From contig NZ_KE383919.1 in NCBI RefSeq assembly GCF_000422785.1, forward strand, positions 186,001 to 250,000: 64,000 bases of DNA, given 5' to 3'. The position numbers and the translations under genes were made by a program. Numbering within the stretch: position 1 is the stretch's first letter; each line of letters opens with the position of its first letter. Positions 43,075-52,758 of the stretch are shown here, one piece after another. The notes under the pieces were generated by a model, which did not search any database, was not told the DNA's origin, and saw only the letters and a program-made list of their open reading frames with translations. Origin of the DNA: Pseudovibrio exalbescens DSM 16456 (GTDB taxonomy: Bacteria; Pseudomonadota; Alphaproteobacteria; Rhizobiales; Stappiaceae).

Positions 43075-44431
43075 GTTCCAGCTCCCCGAGGCTTGGCCCG
43101 CTGGCCTCTTTGGTCCGACGGCCACGCGAGGCGATCTGGTCCTCGGCCCGCAACGGGATCCCTTGTGCGGCCGCCCGTTTGAGCCGTGGGGCCACCGGCT
43201 CAAGCGCGCCGGGCTGATTGATGGTTCCCGACAGCAGCCGGTCCGTCGCGGTGACTGTAGCGGCCCGCCGCCCCTCTCGCGTGTAAAAATTGCCCTTGAT
43301 CTGAATGGTGGCGGCCAACACCTTTTCAAAATCCGCAAGCAGCTCGGGATCCGGCGGTGTCGGGTTCTGCCAGAACTGATCCAGACTGCCCTGCGCTGTC
43401 AGCCCTGCAATATCGTAGATCGCAATACCCAGGATCTTGACGGGACACCCCAACCGGAGCGCATGCAACCCTGTGGTGCTGTTGACCATCACGGCCCCGC
43501 GGGCGGACTTGAGCAAGGTCACCAGGTTACCGCCATCTATGACGTGTACACGCCTTTTGAGCCCATGGGTGCGGGCCAAACGGCGCACAATGGCGGTCCA
43601 CGGCTCAATCCCATTGTCGAACGGGTGGACCTTGAAAACCAGATGTTGAGCCTTGGGTGCGGTACGCGCAAAGCTGGCCATGACCTGATCTATAGCTTCA
43701 CTCAGATGGTCAAACCCGGCATTGTAGCGCAGTTGATAGTCGCTCTGGAGTTGAAGGGGCACGACGAAGTAACCTGCAGCAACTTCAATCACGTCCTCAA
43801 TCAGCATGTTGGCGCTTTCATCCTTGCGCCGCGCCATCAGCAACCTGGGGATCATCGCCAGGTATTCCACCAAGGGATTGTAAACCTTGTCGCTATCAAA
43901 GCGCAGATAGGGCCAGGGAAAGAAGAAATTGGCCAGATGATAGAATACCTCTCCAAACGCTTCATTGAAGAACGGATGCGGGTATTCAATGGACCGATCT
44001 GCTTTGGGAAGCTGCCTGGCCAGTTCGCGAATGCGGGCCGGATCCTCCGGAAACCGTGAATACGCTCCCATGCCATCACGTTCCAGCGTGATCCAGTCGG
44101 GCCTGAGATAGCCGAACTCATAAGCGTAACACGGGATCTTCAACGTCGCGCACACTTCGTTGGCGATGGCGTGATAAGGAAAACGATCCTGATAATACAC
44201 CACGTCCGTCACGCTGTGCTGGCGCAGAAAATTTTCCAGATAGGACCGCCAGTTTTTCAAAGGGCCTCGATAGGACACCGTGCGCCGGCCCCGCCAGTAC
44301 ACCCAATCGCCGATGCACAGGTTGATGCGCAAGGTACGGGCACCGCGGCGCTCCAGTTCATCGGCCCATTCACGTGCGAAAAACGACGGTGGACCTTGCA
44401 GAAACAATATGACCCGCTGCTTGTCCCCCAT
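43064..44431 (-). CDS. kpsS: KpsS-type capsule protein, first copy
   Basis: About 455 residues with the KpsS/LipB motifs VILFLQGPPSFFA, INLCIGDWVYW, AYEFGYLRPDW, VFKVHPFDNG and VNSTTGLHAL. The family makes the Kdo linker of capsules and acts at the cytoplasmic face of the inner membrane. The C-terminal 70 residues are a basic, Arg- and Ala-rich extension that I do not recognise. I chose the ATG at 44431, with GGGAGG 10 bases upstream, since the longer frame starts with an unlikely basic tract. It follows the Wza-like gene and overlaps the second copy. Confidence 0.85.
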   Translation of the reverse strand: MGDKQRVILFLQGPPSFFAREWADELERRGARTLRINLCIGDWVYWRGRRTVSYRGPLKNWRSYLENFLRQHSVTDVVYYQDRFPYHAIANEVCATLKIPCYAYEFGYLRPDWITLERDGMGAYSRFPEDPARIRELARQLPKADRSIEYPHPFFNEAFGEVFYHLANFFFPWPYLRFDSDKVYNPLVEYLAMIPRLLMARRKDESANMLIEDVIEVAAGYFVVPLQLQSDYQLRYNAGFDHLSEAIDQVMASFARTAPKAQHLVFKVHPFDNGIEPWTAIVRRLARTHGLKRRVHVIDGGNLVTLLKSARGAVMVNSTTGLHALRLGCPVKILGIAIYDIAGLTAQGSLDQFWQNPTPPDPELLADFEKVLAATIQIKGNFYTREGRRAATVTATDRLLSGTINQPGALEPVAPRLKRAAAQGIPLRAEDQIASRGRRTKEASGPSLGELEHEH

Positions 44432-44499
44432 TGATCGTGCGCCTCCCTTGCCCCTCGGGCGTCCTTTTTGTTTTAAACCCGGCAGTCGGCTGAGCAATC

Positions 44500-45636
44500 C
44501 TAGAAAAACTCCAAACGGTTTACGGTGGAGACATTGGAAAGCAACGGCGAGATGATCTGCAGGAACTTGCCGAACTCTGCGGTTGGGTGGTTCGCGACAT
44601 AGAGAATGTCCTTGTCCTTCATCTGGACAAATCGTGCCCGCAGGAACCCGTCTGCACGGCGCAGGTTCAATCGATAAACCACCGGTACAGGGGTGCCCGA
44701 CGTCACACTTGGAGCGAATTTTCGCTGTGTCATCTGACTGACCAGACCGGCTTCTTCAAAACGGAACAGGAAAATGCCGGCTGGATCAGCCGTGAAGTCG
44801 CTGATTCCCCCTACGACAGCCAATGCCTCAGCCAACGTCACTTCCTGCGTTCGGAACGGAACCAGTTGTTCCTTGCCGACAGCGCCAAAGACCGAGAAGC
44901 TGCGCGGTCGATGGGACAACAGGATGTTGTCTCCTGACGCTACGCGTATGTTGTTGGCAGGGTTTTCAATCAGATCCTCGAACCGAGCGGTGCCCGACCG
45001 GTGCCCTCGTTTCAGCGTGATCACGGTTTCATAGGTCGCCTCACGGGCTCCCCCGGCCACGGCCACCAGCTCCAGCAAGCGCGAGCCGCCAATCGAAATG
45101 GGATAGCGACCCGGCTTGACCACATCCCCAATCACAACCGCGCTGTTGCTCTGATTATGAAGAACCTGCACGAGCACCTGAGGCTCGATCGCCTTTCCAA
45201 TAAGCTTGTTCTGTACGGTGGTTCGAAGCCCCTCCACCGTGAGGCCGGCCGCCCTTACGCGGCCCGCATACGGGATGAAGATGAACCCGGATTCATCAAT
45301 AACTGCATCAATGCCGGACTGTTTGGACTTTTCCGTCGAAAACAGCCCCTGCGGCGCGGCCTCCCAGATGTGAATGCGCACGGCATCCCCCACCCCCAAT
45401 TGCAACACCCCATTGGAGGCAGGCACGCTGCCAAACTTGTTGGCGAAACTTTGAGGCTGATAATGGCGCAACACCGAGATGGCCGCGTCATCCAGTTTCA
45501 CGATTGTGTAGTTGGCAAGTTGCGCATCAGCCGTCACCTGCTCAGAAGATATGACCGCTGAAGACGGTCCTTGCGCTGGCAACGCAGAGCACGCAGCCAA
45601 AGCAACCGACATCAACCAAACTGGTATCCAGCGCAT
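44500..45636 (-). CDS. Wza/KpsD-type outer-membrane polysaccharide export lipoprotein
   Basis: About 378 residues with a lipoprotein signal ending in ALAAC, so the Cys would be acylated. A poly-export domain follows (LGVGDAVRIHIWEAAP) and then SLBB-type repeats: IPYAGRVRAAGLT, VVIGDVVKPGRYPIS and FSVFGAVGKEQLVPF. It would form the outer-membrane exit for the polysaccharide. It is the first gene of the capsule block. I chose the ATG at 45636; a TTG four codons earlier is less likely. No Wzc or KpsE partner is present nearby. Confidence 0.9.
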   Translation of the reverse strand: MRWIPVWLMSVALAACSALPAQGPSSAVISSEQVTADAQLANYTIVKLDDAAISVLRHYQPQSFANKFGSVPASNGVLQLGVGDAVRIHIWEAAPQGLFSTEKSKQSGIDAVIDESGFIFIPYAGRVRAAGLTVEGLRTTVQNKLIGKAIEPQVLVQVLHNQSNSAVVIGDVVKPGRYPISIGGSRLLELVAVAGGAREATYETVITLKRGHRSGTARFEDLIENPANNIRVASGDNILLSHRPRSFSVFGAVGKEQLVPFRTQEVTLAEALAVVGGISDFTADPAGIFLFRFEEAGLVSQMTQRKFAPSVTSGTPVPVVYRLNLRRADGFLRARFVQMKDKDILYVANHPTAEFGKFLQIISPLLSNVSTVNRLEFF

Positions 45637-46134
45637 TGAGTATCCCAATAAGCCTGCAATCTGTAGACGAGTAATTATGATTCCCTAAGGCAACCGGGCC
45701 TAACCTTGCGCACATGGAAAAATAAAACAAACGCAACAACTTATTAGGCATTTTCCTACATGCTATTTTTACCAGTAATTTACTCAGGAGATGGAGGTAA
45801 AAGTGGCTCGGAGCGAATGATTCTAAGCCAGAATGCATGTCGTAAACGGCAAGTTCGCAACCCAACTGTGCAGGTAAAAACTACCAAAACCCTGTGTTTT
45901 GGCGAGGTTGGCCGTTCTCCACAGTTTCATGGCGATCGTCCTCGTTAAATCGTGGAATACACTCTGGGCTTCATCGCTCTGGCACATTCGGAAAGAACAG
46001 ATTGCAAATGGCCAAGGGGCATGGCATGCAACAATCTGAATGGACGGCAAACTTCACAACAAGCTGTTATTGTGGTCTTTTTGCCGTCCACGACAGGTAC
46101 TTGGTAAGTTTTCACGGATCCTTGTGCGGTAGTC
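45637..46134. other. Intergenic region between the capsule block and tamA
   Basis: About 500 bases with no convincing gene: short open frames here lack ribosome sites or conserved content. It must hold the divergent promoters of the capsule block and tamA. The right part carries a long inverted repeat (46041-46090), listed separately. The left part, next to the capsule gene, is AT-rich. Confidence 0.6.
46041..46090 (+). repeat. Long stem-loop in the tamA leader
   Basis: TGGACGGCAAA (46041-46051) pairs perfectly with TTTGCCGTCCA (46080-46090). Inside, CACAA (46055-46059) pairs with TTGTG (46070-46074). It lies 44 bases before the tamA ATG. No T run directly follows, so a leader structure or binding site is likelier than a terminator. 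Confidence 0.6.
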
Positions 46135-48153
46135 ATGGGACTACACTCGTCGCATCTGGGGATCCGTGCGATCTCGGAATTGGGGCTTGGATTGATCGCG
46201 GTGTTGGCAACAAATGGGCTTGGAGGACGGTTTTCAGCCATTTTGGCTGGCCTCGTGCTGGCGGCTGCCTTGCTGTTCGCCGCGCCACCTGCCCAAGCCT
46301 TCAGTCTGTTCGGCATCCATTTATGGGGCGAGGAAGAAACGGAAGCCTCCGCCGACGACGCTCTGCCCGAACCTACCCGTTTTACGGTGGAGCTCACCGT
46401 CACACCGAACCCTGAAACTGGTGAGGTCGATGAGGATCTGAAGGCACGGTTGGAACGCAACAGTGACCTCGTCACCAATCAGGATAGTCCAGTATCTGGA
46501 GAGGCTGGTGTGCTGGCGCTGGCTTCTGGCGACTTCGAAAACATGGTGGGCACGCTTTATACGCGCGGATATTATGGCGGCCTTGTCTCCGTACGCATCG
46601 ATGGGCGGCCCCTCAGTGTTGTCATTGAAGATCCCAATCCCATTCAAACACGGCCCATTCCGGTTGAAGTCACGGTAACCCCAGGCCCCGTGTTTTCATT
46701 GGGCAAGGTCGATATTCGCTACAAGACACCCCGAGCCGAGTTGCAAGACATGCTTCCAGGTGCCGGAGATTTGGGTCTTGTTACAGGTGAACCGGCGTTT
46801 TCTGAAAAGGTTCTGACAGCGGAAAAGCGCGGACTAAGCGCTCTGGACGATGAAGGGTTTCCCAAAGCGCGTGTGGCAGACCGACAATTGTCTGCCAATC
46901 ACAGCGCCAATACGCTGGACGTGACGTTGGTGTTCGATAGCGGCCGGGAGGCTTTTTTCGGGCCTGTTTCGGTTGAAGGTACGGAGCGAATGGACCCGGT
47001 TTTCATTCGCAGCTACGCCAATATTCCCGAAGGGATGCGCTATGATGCGCGCATTCTCAAACGCGCAGAAACCCGCCTGCGTGATCTTGGCGTTTTTGCC
47101 AGTTTGCGAGTGCGTCCTGATGATACGATTGCTGCCGATGGCACCTTGCCGATCACCATAACCGTATCCGAGCGTCCGCGCCGGGTATTTGGTTTCGGCG
47201 CCAGTTGGTCCAGCAATGAGGGATTTGGTGTTGAGGGATATTGGCGCCACCGCAACCTGTTCGGACAAGCAGAAAAGCTTCAGGTCTCCGGCTCCGTTGG
47301 CAAGATCGATACGGTGAACCCCGAGGACTTGGAGTATGCGCTGCGACTTGCCTTCGAAAAGCCGGGCGCCTTTGGGCCGACAACTTCGTTCACCACCAGT
47401 CTCGCAGCTGTACAGGAGCAGCCGGAAAACTACACCTCTCGTAGCCTGTCTGCTGATGCCTTCTTCGTGAAGGACTTCGATGAAACGCTTTCTGGACGTG
47501 TTGGCGGGGAAGTTTACTACGCCAATGAAGAAGACGTGTTTGGAACGAACGACTATTTCATCGTCGGCATTCCGGGCTACCTGACCTATGACACGCGCGA
47601 TGATGACCTGAACCCCAGTTCGGGCATTTATGCGGAGGCGTATGTGGAGCCGGCCATTGATGCGCTGGACACGTCCCCTCTTGTGTTCTCCCGTTTTTCT
47701 GCCGCGTCATATCTGGGCCTTGACGATGCGAACCGGTTCATTCTGGCCGGGCGCGTGGCCACCGGCACGATTTACTCCGATAGCCTGCAGGACATTCCCG
47801 CCTCTCGTCGGTTCTTCCTTGGGGGTGGCGGCTCCGTTCGAGGGTATGCTTACAAGAACATTGGCCCACGTATTGGCGATGAAGTGATTGGTGGCCGCTC
47901 CTTCCTTCAGTTAAACGGCGAACTGCGCACGAAACTGACTGATAACATTGGTGCTGTAGGCTTTGTGGATGCCGGTGCGGCGTTCGAACAGAGCCTGCCG
48001 GACTTCAGCGAACCTTTGCAGGTTGGCGTTGGAGCCGGCTTACGTTACTTTACGCCTGTTGGACCGCTCCGGCTGGATGTTGGCGTACCGCTGGACCCAA
48101 AGGAAAACGACCCATCATTCGCAATTTACGTGGGACTGAGCCAATCCTTCTGA
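46135..48153 (+). CDS. tamA: Outer-membrane assembly protein TamA
   Basis: About 672 residues. A signal sequence (ILAGLVLAAALLFAAPPAQA) is followed by POTRA-type domains and a C-terminal Omp85 beta-barrel. The barrel loop motif is FFLGGGGSVRGYAY, and the end (IYVGLSQSF) is an aromatic-terminated strand. TamA and TamB form the TAM complex that helps some autotransporters and other proteins into the outer membrane and supports lipid transfer. The ATG at 46135 gives an unusually long stretch before the signal core, so a later alternative start is possible. tamB follows after 47 bases. Confidence 0.92.
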   Translation: MGLHSSHLGIRAISELGLGLIAVLATNGLGGRFSAILAGLVLAAALLFAAPPAQAFSLFGIHLWGEEETEASADDALPEPTRFTVELTVTPNPETGEVDEDLKARLERNSDLVTNQDSPVSGEAGVLALASGDFENMVGTLYTRGYYGGLVSVRIDGRPLSVVIEDPNPIQTRPIPVEVTVTPGPVFSLGKVDIRYKTPRAELQDMLPGAGDLGLVTGEPAFSEKVLTAEKRGLSALDDEGFPKARVADRQLSANHSANTLDVTLVFDSGREAFFGPVSVEGTERMDPVFIRSYANIPEGMRYDARILKRAETRLRDLGVFASLRVRPDDTIAADGTLPITITVSERPRRVFGFGASWSSNEGFGVEGYWRHRNLFGQAEKLQVSGSVGKIDTVNPEDLEYALRLAFEKPGAFGPTTSFTTSLAAVQEQPENYTSRSLSADAFFVKDFDETLSGRVGGEVYYANEEDVFGTNDYFIVGIPGYLTYDTRDDDLNPSSGIYAEAYVEPAIDALDTSPLVFSRFSAASYLGLDDANRFILAGRVATGTIYSDSLQDIPASRRFFLGGGGSVRGYAYKNIGPRIGDEVIGGRSFLQLNGELRTKLTDNIGAVGFVDAGAAFEQSLPDFSEPLQVGVGAGLRYFTPVGPLRLDVGVPLDPKENDPSFAIYVGLSQSF

Positions 48154-48200
48154 TGAAGGGTTGATGATCGCGGCACCCACCAAGACAAGGACTTAGCACT

Positions 48201-51200
48201 GTGCTGCTGCGCATTCTCGGAGTAATTACTCGCCTCATCCTGAGTGTAATTGCCCTTGTCGCGCTGGCTTATGGCGCGCTCGTTGCGACAAGCCAGTTCG
48301 ATCAGGGGCGCGAGGCGCTTGGACGTGTGGCCTCCGCGCTTGTTCCCGACATCGCCTTGTCGCAACTCGGGATCAGCCCGACCGGCACCATTTCCGTGGG
48401 CCGCGTCGACATATCCGATCCCACCGGCCCTTGGCTTGTTGTGGATGGCATCTTTCTGGAGTGGTCGCCGCTGGCATTGTTGCGCGCTGATCTGCAGATC
48501 CAGCAGTTGGCGAGCGAACATGTGCGCATTCTCCGCCAACCGGTTTATCCCGCCGAAAACACCAGTGAAGCAACCGAACCGGCCGATGAGGGCTCTGGGG
48601 GCTTGCCGCGCCTGACCGGACGGCTGACAAAGCTCAGTATCGACAAGATCTCGATTGAGCGTCCTGTCCTTGGTACGCCAATTCAATTGCAAGTCGTGGG
48701 GTCAGCTGATGTAACAGCATCCCCGCAAGCAGCGTCTGTTACCCTGCAGGCAGAGCGGCTGGACAGCGTCCAAGGCCGTGTGGATGTGGCTGCACATGTG
48801 GATCTTGCTGACGTCGCTTTCGATGTGGACGCCAAAATCAGCGAAGCAGCAGGTGGACTGGTCGCCTCGTTGCTGGACATCGCTCGCGCCCCTTCGTTTG
48901 ATGCGGAGTTGGTGGGCAGCGGCACGCTGGAGGCATTCGAGGCTCAACTCTCTGTTGCGCTTGATGGCAAGCAGACCGTTTCAGGCTCTGCCGCCTTGAC
49001 CGATATTGCTGCAACCAAGCGCCTGACGGCGGATCTCAGAGGCGATCTGGAAACAATCCTTCCTGCGCCACTGAAGCCGCTTTTTGCAGGCAATACGCAA
49101 CTTGTTGCCAACGGTGAGCTGGACTCCTCCTATTTCCCCGCCCTTTTGGATGTGAGTCTGGCAACGGATACCTTCTTTTTGAAGGCAAACAGCAGCGTTG
49201 CGCGCGCCACGCAAACAGCTCTTGTCAAAGTCAACATCGGCACCCGCCTGCCAAGCGGCGAGACATTGGAGCTGCCAGTGCCCGATGTGCCGGTCAGCGT
49301 TCAGGCGCTCAATGCCAACCTAACGGCGGAAGGCGCATTGGATGCGTTGGACTGGACCATGTACGTTGAGGGCACCTCGATTGTATCGGATCAGGTGGAT
49401 CTGCAGTCGGTTCGGCTGAACGCACGCGGCACGGGGGCCTCTACTCTGGCAACCGCTCTTTCAACTCCGCTGGAGGCGAACTTGGTGCTCGAAGGCGTTG
49501 CTCTAAAACACAACTCCTTCGGTGGCAGTATGCCACCTGCTGCAAGTGTGAGCCTGAAAGGGGATCTGGATCTGACCAATCAGGTGGCCCGACTTGATTT
49601 CCTGACCGCAGCCAGCGATGACACCTCACTCAATCTGTCAAACATTGTCGCCTCACCCACCCGCGTTTCGGCGCAGGGCCAGCTTGAGGCCACCAATCTG
49701 TCACGATTTGCCCGACTGACGGACCGCCCCTTGGCGGGTGCAGCTGCCATGACCTTTTCCCTCGACGGCACGCCGGATACCGGTCGCTATTCGCTGACCT
49801 TTGACAGCAGCGCTGACGATTTGCAGACCGGCATCGCCCAGTTGGATGCCCTGACAAAAGGGCGCGCGACGTTGAGCGGCTCGGCACGCGGTCAGTTGCC
49901 ATCAGACTTCCCGGCATCGGGCGAGCTTGAGGTTATGGATCTGAAGGCAGCCTCTTCGCGTTTTGACCTGGAGGCCAGCGGCATCCTGCAGGACGGCGCG
50001 CTCGACGGCAGCGTTCGCGCGCGTTTGAAGGATTTGGCCGCGCTCGATCAACGCATTTCCGGCGCTGTTACCCTTTCCTCGCAGGTGAGCGGGCCACTGG
50101 ATGCAGCCGTAATGTCCCTGGAAGCGCAAGCCGAGCGGCTGGAAATGATGGGAACGCCGGTGACCGATCTTTCGTTACGCAGCGAAGCAACACTGAGTAC
50201 ACAAGCACCGCGGGCGCAGGTGAACCTCAGCGGATCCTTGCGAGATCGGGAAATCACCATCTCAGGTGAATTGAATTCAGGTGATGGTGGCGCGGACATC
50301 AGTGACCTTGCCATCGTTGTGGGGGATAATCGTGCGAACGGTGCCTTCACGATTGCTGATCTGACCACCCTGCCCGAAGGCATTGAAGGGCATCTGGACA
50401 TCTCCGCGCCCGATCTGGCGCAAATCGCTCCGTTGGTATTGGCGGAAGTGGAAGGCTCTCTTGTGGGACGCGTTCAGGTCCAACAGGCGGCAGGCCAGAC
50501 CCGCGTTGACCTGGACGCTCAGGCCAGCGCCTTTGCGTGGGAAAATGTCACTTTAACGAGTTTGAGCGCAGATGCGCGCGTTTTGAACGCATTCTCGACG
50601 CCGGAAGTTGACGGCAACTTGAGACTGTCAGAACTGAACGCCGGAGCGGTTGTCGTGACCAATGCCAACGCCTCGGCGCAAACCAGAGGCAACACGACCA
50701 CGGTCGATCTGCAAGCCAAACTTGACGGCGATACCGACAGGTTTCAGACAGCCTTTGTCGTCACCCGCGGATCAGACGCCTTGACCATCGACATCAACCA
50801 GATCTCCGGTAGCTATCAGGGCATCACCTCTCAACTTGACGCGCCTGGTCAGGTGGTTGTGCGGCAGGGCGTTGTCTCCCTTGCAAATCCCCTGGTCATG
50901 GCGTTGGGAGAAGGCCGGATCACGGTGACTGGTGCCAGCGGCTCCGAGCTGGACCTCGGCATCAAGGTGGACGCCGTGCCGCTCAATCTGGCCAATGCAT
51001 TCGCCCCGCAACTGGGCCTTGGCGGTGCCGTGTCGGCGAGCGCAAGCGTGACTGGCGCACCGCAATCCCCCAATGCGCAATGGCAAGTAAATGCCAGCGG
51101 CATTGCAGTTGCTGCCATGCGGGACAATGCCATTTCACCCCTCACCATTACCTCTACAGGCCAACTGCAAAACCAGCGCATTCAACAAGACACCCGCGTC

Positions 51201-52586
51201 ACGAACAACGGCGGCCTGGATGTCACGTCTACTGGCACTGTTTCGCTATCCGATGGCGGCACGTTGAACCTTGAAGCTGCCGGTCAGGTGCCGCTGGAAG
51301 TGTTGCGGGCTCGGCTGATCCGCGCTGGCCTGTCGGGACAAGGGTTGCTCAGTGTATCCGGGACGGCTGCAGGATCTTTCGCAAAACCCCGCTTCAACGT
51401 TTCGGTGACCCCGCAAAACGTGGAGCTGACCCGGTTGGCCACAGGCCTGACCCTGCAGAATTTCCGAGGCTCTGTGGACGCCAATCAGGATCGCATCAGC
51501 GTCAACGATATCACCGCAGACATCCGCACCGGTGGGACTGTGCGTGCCGGAGGTACGGTTGGGCTGGGCGATGGCTTGCCGATCTCGGTGCAAGCTCAGG
51601 TAGATCAAGGCCGTTATGTACAAGGGACGCTGGCCAACGTACTGCTGGATGCAGACATACGAATGACAGGGCCGCTAGCCAGCACCGCGCAAAATCCAAC
51701 TCTTGCCGGCACCGTGACCATTGAGCGCGCGGATATTGGCATCCCGAACTCCTTCGGCGGCGGCGTGAACCCGGTGATCGTTCGCCATCTCAATGCTCCC
51801 AAGCCCGTTCTGGACCAAGCGCGCGCGTTGGCGATTGATGAAGGGCAAGCTTCAGGCGCCAGCCAACAGGCCGAGACGAACACCGGGGCCATCAATCTGG
51901 ACCTTACCGTGAACGCACCCGGCCGCGTGTTCGTTCGCGGGCGTGGCTTGAACGCAGAAGTAGGCGGCTCACTTCGCCTTGCCGGTACTAGCCGAGATGT
52001 TCAAGGTATCGGCGGCTTCGACCTGGTGCGGGGTCGCTTTGATATCCTCAGCAAGCGCCTTGAGTTTCAAGAAGGATCAGTCACGTTTGACGGTAGTCTG
52101 ATGCCTTACATCGACTTTGCGGCCACCACCAGCACGGCTAACGCCAATGTCACCATCGGGGTGCGCGGTGAAGCCGACCAGCCGGAAATCACCCTCACCT
52201 CGTCACCCGATTTGCCTCAGGATGAAATTCTGGCGCAATTGTTGTTTGGGCAGTCCGTCACCGACCTTTCACCAGTTCAGGTGGCTCAGCTTGCCAACGC
52301 GGTAACAACATTGGCAGGGGGCGGCACGGGCGGCCCGTTGGGCGCTCTGCGCAACGTATTGGGCCTGAGTGATATCGACGTAAACGTGAATGCTGACGGC
52401 GCAGCAGAACTGTCTGCAGGAACCTATATCAACGACAATATCTATCTTGGCGTCACCCAGAACGCCAAAGACGGCTCCAACTCGGCGACCGTCGACATCG
52501 AAATCACCAAGGACTTGAAAATTCGTGGCGAAGCCGGATCAACCGGCGATGCGAAGGCCGGTTTCTTTTTTGAACGCGAATACTGA
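48201..52586 (+). CDS. tamB: Translocation and assembly protein TamB
   Basis: A 1461-residue protein. A signal anchor near the N-terminus (LILSVIALVALAYGALVA) is followed by a very long beta-rich, Thr- and Ala-rich region that forms the groove seen in AsmA-like proteins. The C-terminal 300 residues carry the TamB domain: FDLVRGRFDILSKRLEFQEG, GEADQPEITLTSSPDLPQDE and LAQLLFGQSV. It spans the periplasm to reach TamA. The start is a GTG with AAGGAC upstream. Length is standard for alphaproteobacteria. Confidence 0.95.
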   Translation: MLLRILGVITRLILSVIALVALAYGALVATSQFDQGREALGRVASALVPDIALSQLGISPTGTISVGRVDISDPTGPWLVVDGIFLEWSPLALLRADLQIQQLASEHVRILRQPVYPAENTSEATEPADEGSGGLPRLTGRLTKLSIDKISIERPVLGTPIQLQVVGSADVTASPQAASVTLQAERLDSVQGRVDVAAHVDLADVAFDVDAKISEAAGGLVASLLDIARAPSFDAELVGSGTLEAFEAQLSVALDGKQTVSGSAALTDIAATKRLTADLRGDLETILPAPLKPLFAGNTQLVANGELDSSYFPALLDVSLATDTFFLKANSSVARATQTALVKVNIGTRLPSGETLELPVPDVPVSVQALNANLTAEGALDALDWTMYVEGTSIVSDQVDLQSVRLNARGTGASTLATALSTPLEANLVLEGVALKHNSFGGSMPPAASVSLKGDLDLTNQVARLDFLTAASDDTSLNLSNIVASPTRVSAQGQLEATNLSRFARLTDRPLAGAAAMTFSLDGTPDTGRYSLTFDSSADDLQTGIAQLDALTKGRATLSGSARGQLPSDFPASGELEVMDLKAASSRFDLEASGILQDGALDGSVRARLKDLAALDQRISGAVTLSSQVSGPLDAAVMSLEAQAERLEMMGTPVTDLSLRSEATLSTQAPRAQVNLSGSLRDREITISGELNSGDGGADISDLAIVVGDNRANGAFTIADLTTLPEGIEGHLDISAPDLAQIAPLVLAEVEGSLVGRVQVQQAAGQTRVDLDAQASAFAWENVTLTSLSADARVLNAFSTPEVDGNLRLSELNAGAVVVTNANASAQTRGNTTTVDLQAKLDGDTDRFQTAFVVTRGSDALTIDINQISGSYQGITSQLDAPGQVVVRQGVVSLANPLVMALGEGRITVTGASGSELDLGIKVDAVPLNLANAFAPQLGLGGAVSASASVTGAPQSPNAQWQVNASGIAVAAMRDNAISPLTITSTGQLQNQRIQQDTRVTNNGGLDVTSTGTVSLSDGGTLNLEAAGQVPLEVLRARLIRAGLSGQGLLSVSGTAAGSFAKPRFNVSVTPQNVELTRLATGLTLQNFRGSVDANQDRISVNDITADIRTGGTVRAGGTVGLGDGLPISVQAQVDQGRYVQGTLANVLLDADIRMTGPLASTAQNPTLAGTVTIERADIGIPNSFGGGVNPVIVRHLNAPKPVLDQARALAIDEGQASGASQQAETNTGAINLDLTVNAPGRVFVRGRGLNAEVGGSLRLAGTSRDVQGIGGFDLVRGRFDILSKRLEFQEGSVTFDGSLMPYIDFAATTSTANANVTIGVRGEADQPEITLTSSPDLPQDEILAQLLFGQSVTDLSPVQVAQLANAVTTLAGGGTGGPLGALRNVLGLSDIDVNVNADGAAELSAGTYINDNIYLGVTQNAKDGSNSATVDIEITKDLKIRGEAGSTGDAKAGFFFEREY

Positions 52587-52592
52587 AGAGGA

Positions 52593-52609
52593 CGCGTGCA
52601 CAGCACGCG
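52593..52609. repeat. Inverted repeat after tamB
   Basis: CGCGTGC, three bases, GCACGCG. It is 7 bases after the tamB stop, with no T run, and may act as a weak terminator or RNA-stabilising hairpin. Confidence 0.45.
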
Positions 52610-52668
52610 CCAGCCATCACGTTCACAAGGAGTGAAACAGACGCATTCAACGCAGTGAAATATTTTGC

Positions 52669-52703
52669 CTGCTCATTAGTGAAAACGTTGTTTTTCAGAG
52701 CAG
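52669..52703 (+). repeat. Stem-loop in the leader of the nucleoside permease gene
   Basis: CTGCTC (52669-52674) pairs with GAGCAG (52698-52703), and TGAAAA (52680-52685) with TTTTCA (52692-52697), with one 5-base bulge. It lies about 56 bases before the ATG. It does not match a purine riboswitch pattern that I know. Confidence 0.45.
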
Positions 52704-52758
52704 TATGTGTGAATTGAAGCTTCTAGATCTTCCTTCATTTCAAACTTCGGGGAACATT

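Noticed and set aside
43075-43338. An 88-residue N-terminal extension of the second kpsS-type gene
   Set aside because: It overlaps the end of the first copy in another phase, is Arg- and Pro-rich, and the family N-terminus begins at 43074.
42827-44059. A 410-codon plus-strand frame opposite the two kpsS-type genes
   Set aside because: The minus-strand frames hold family motifs over their whole length; this one does not.
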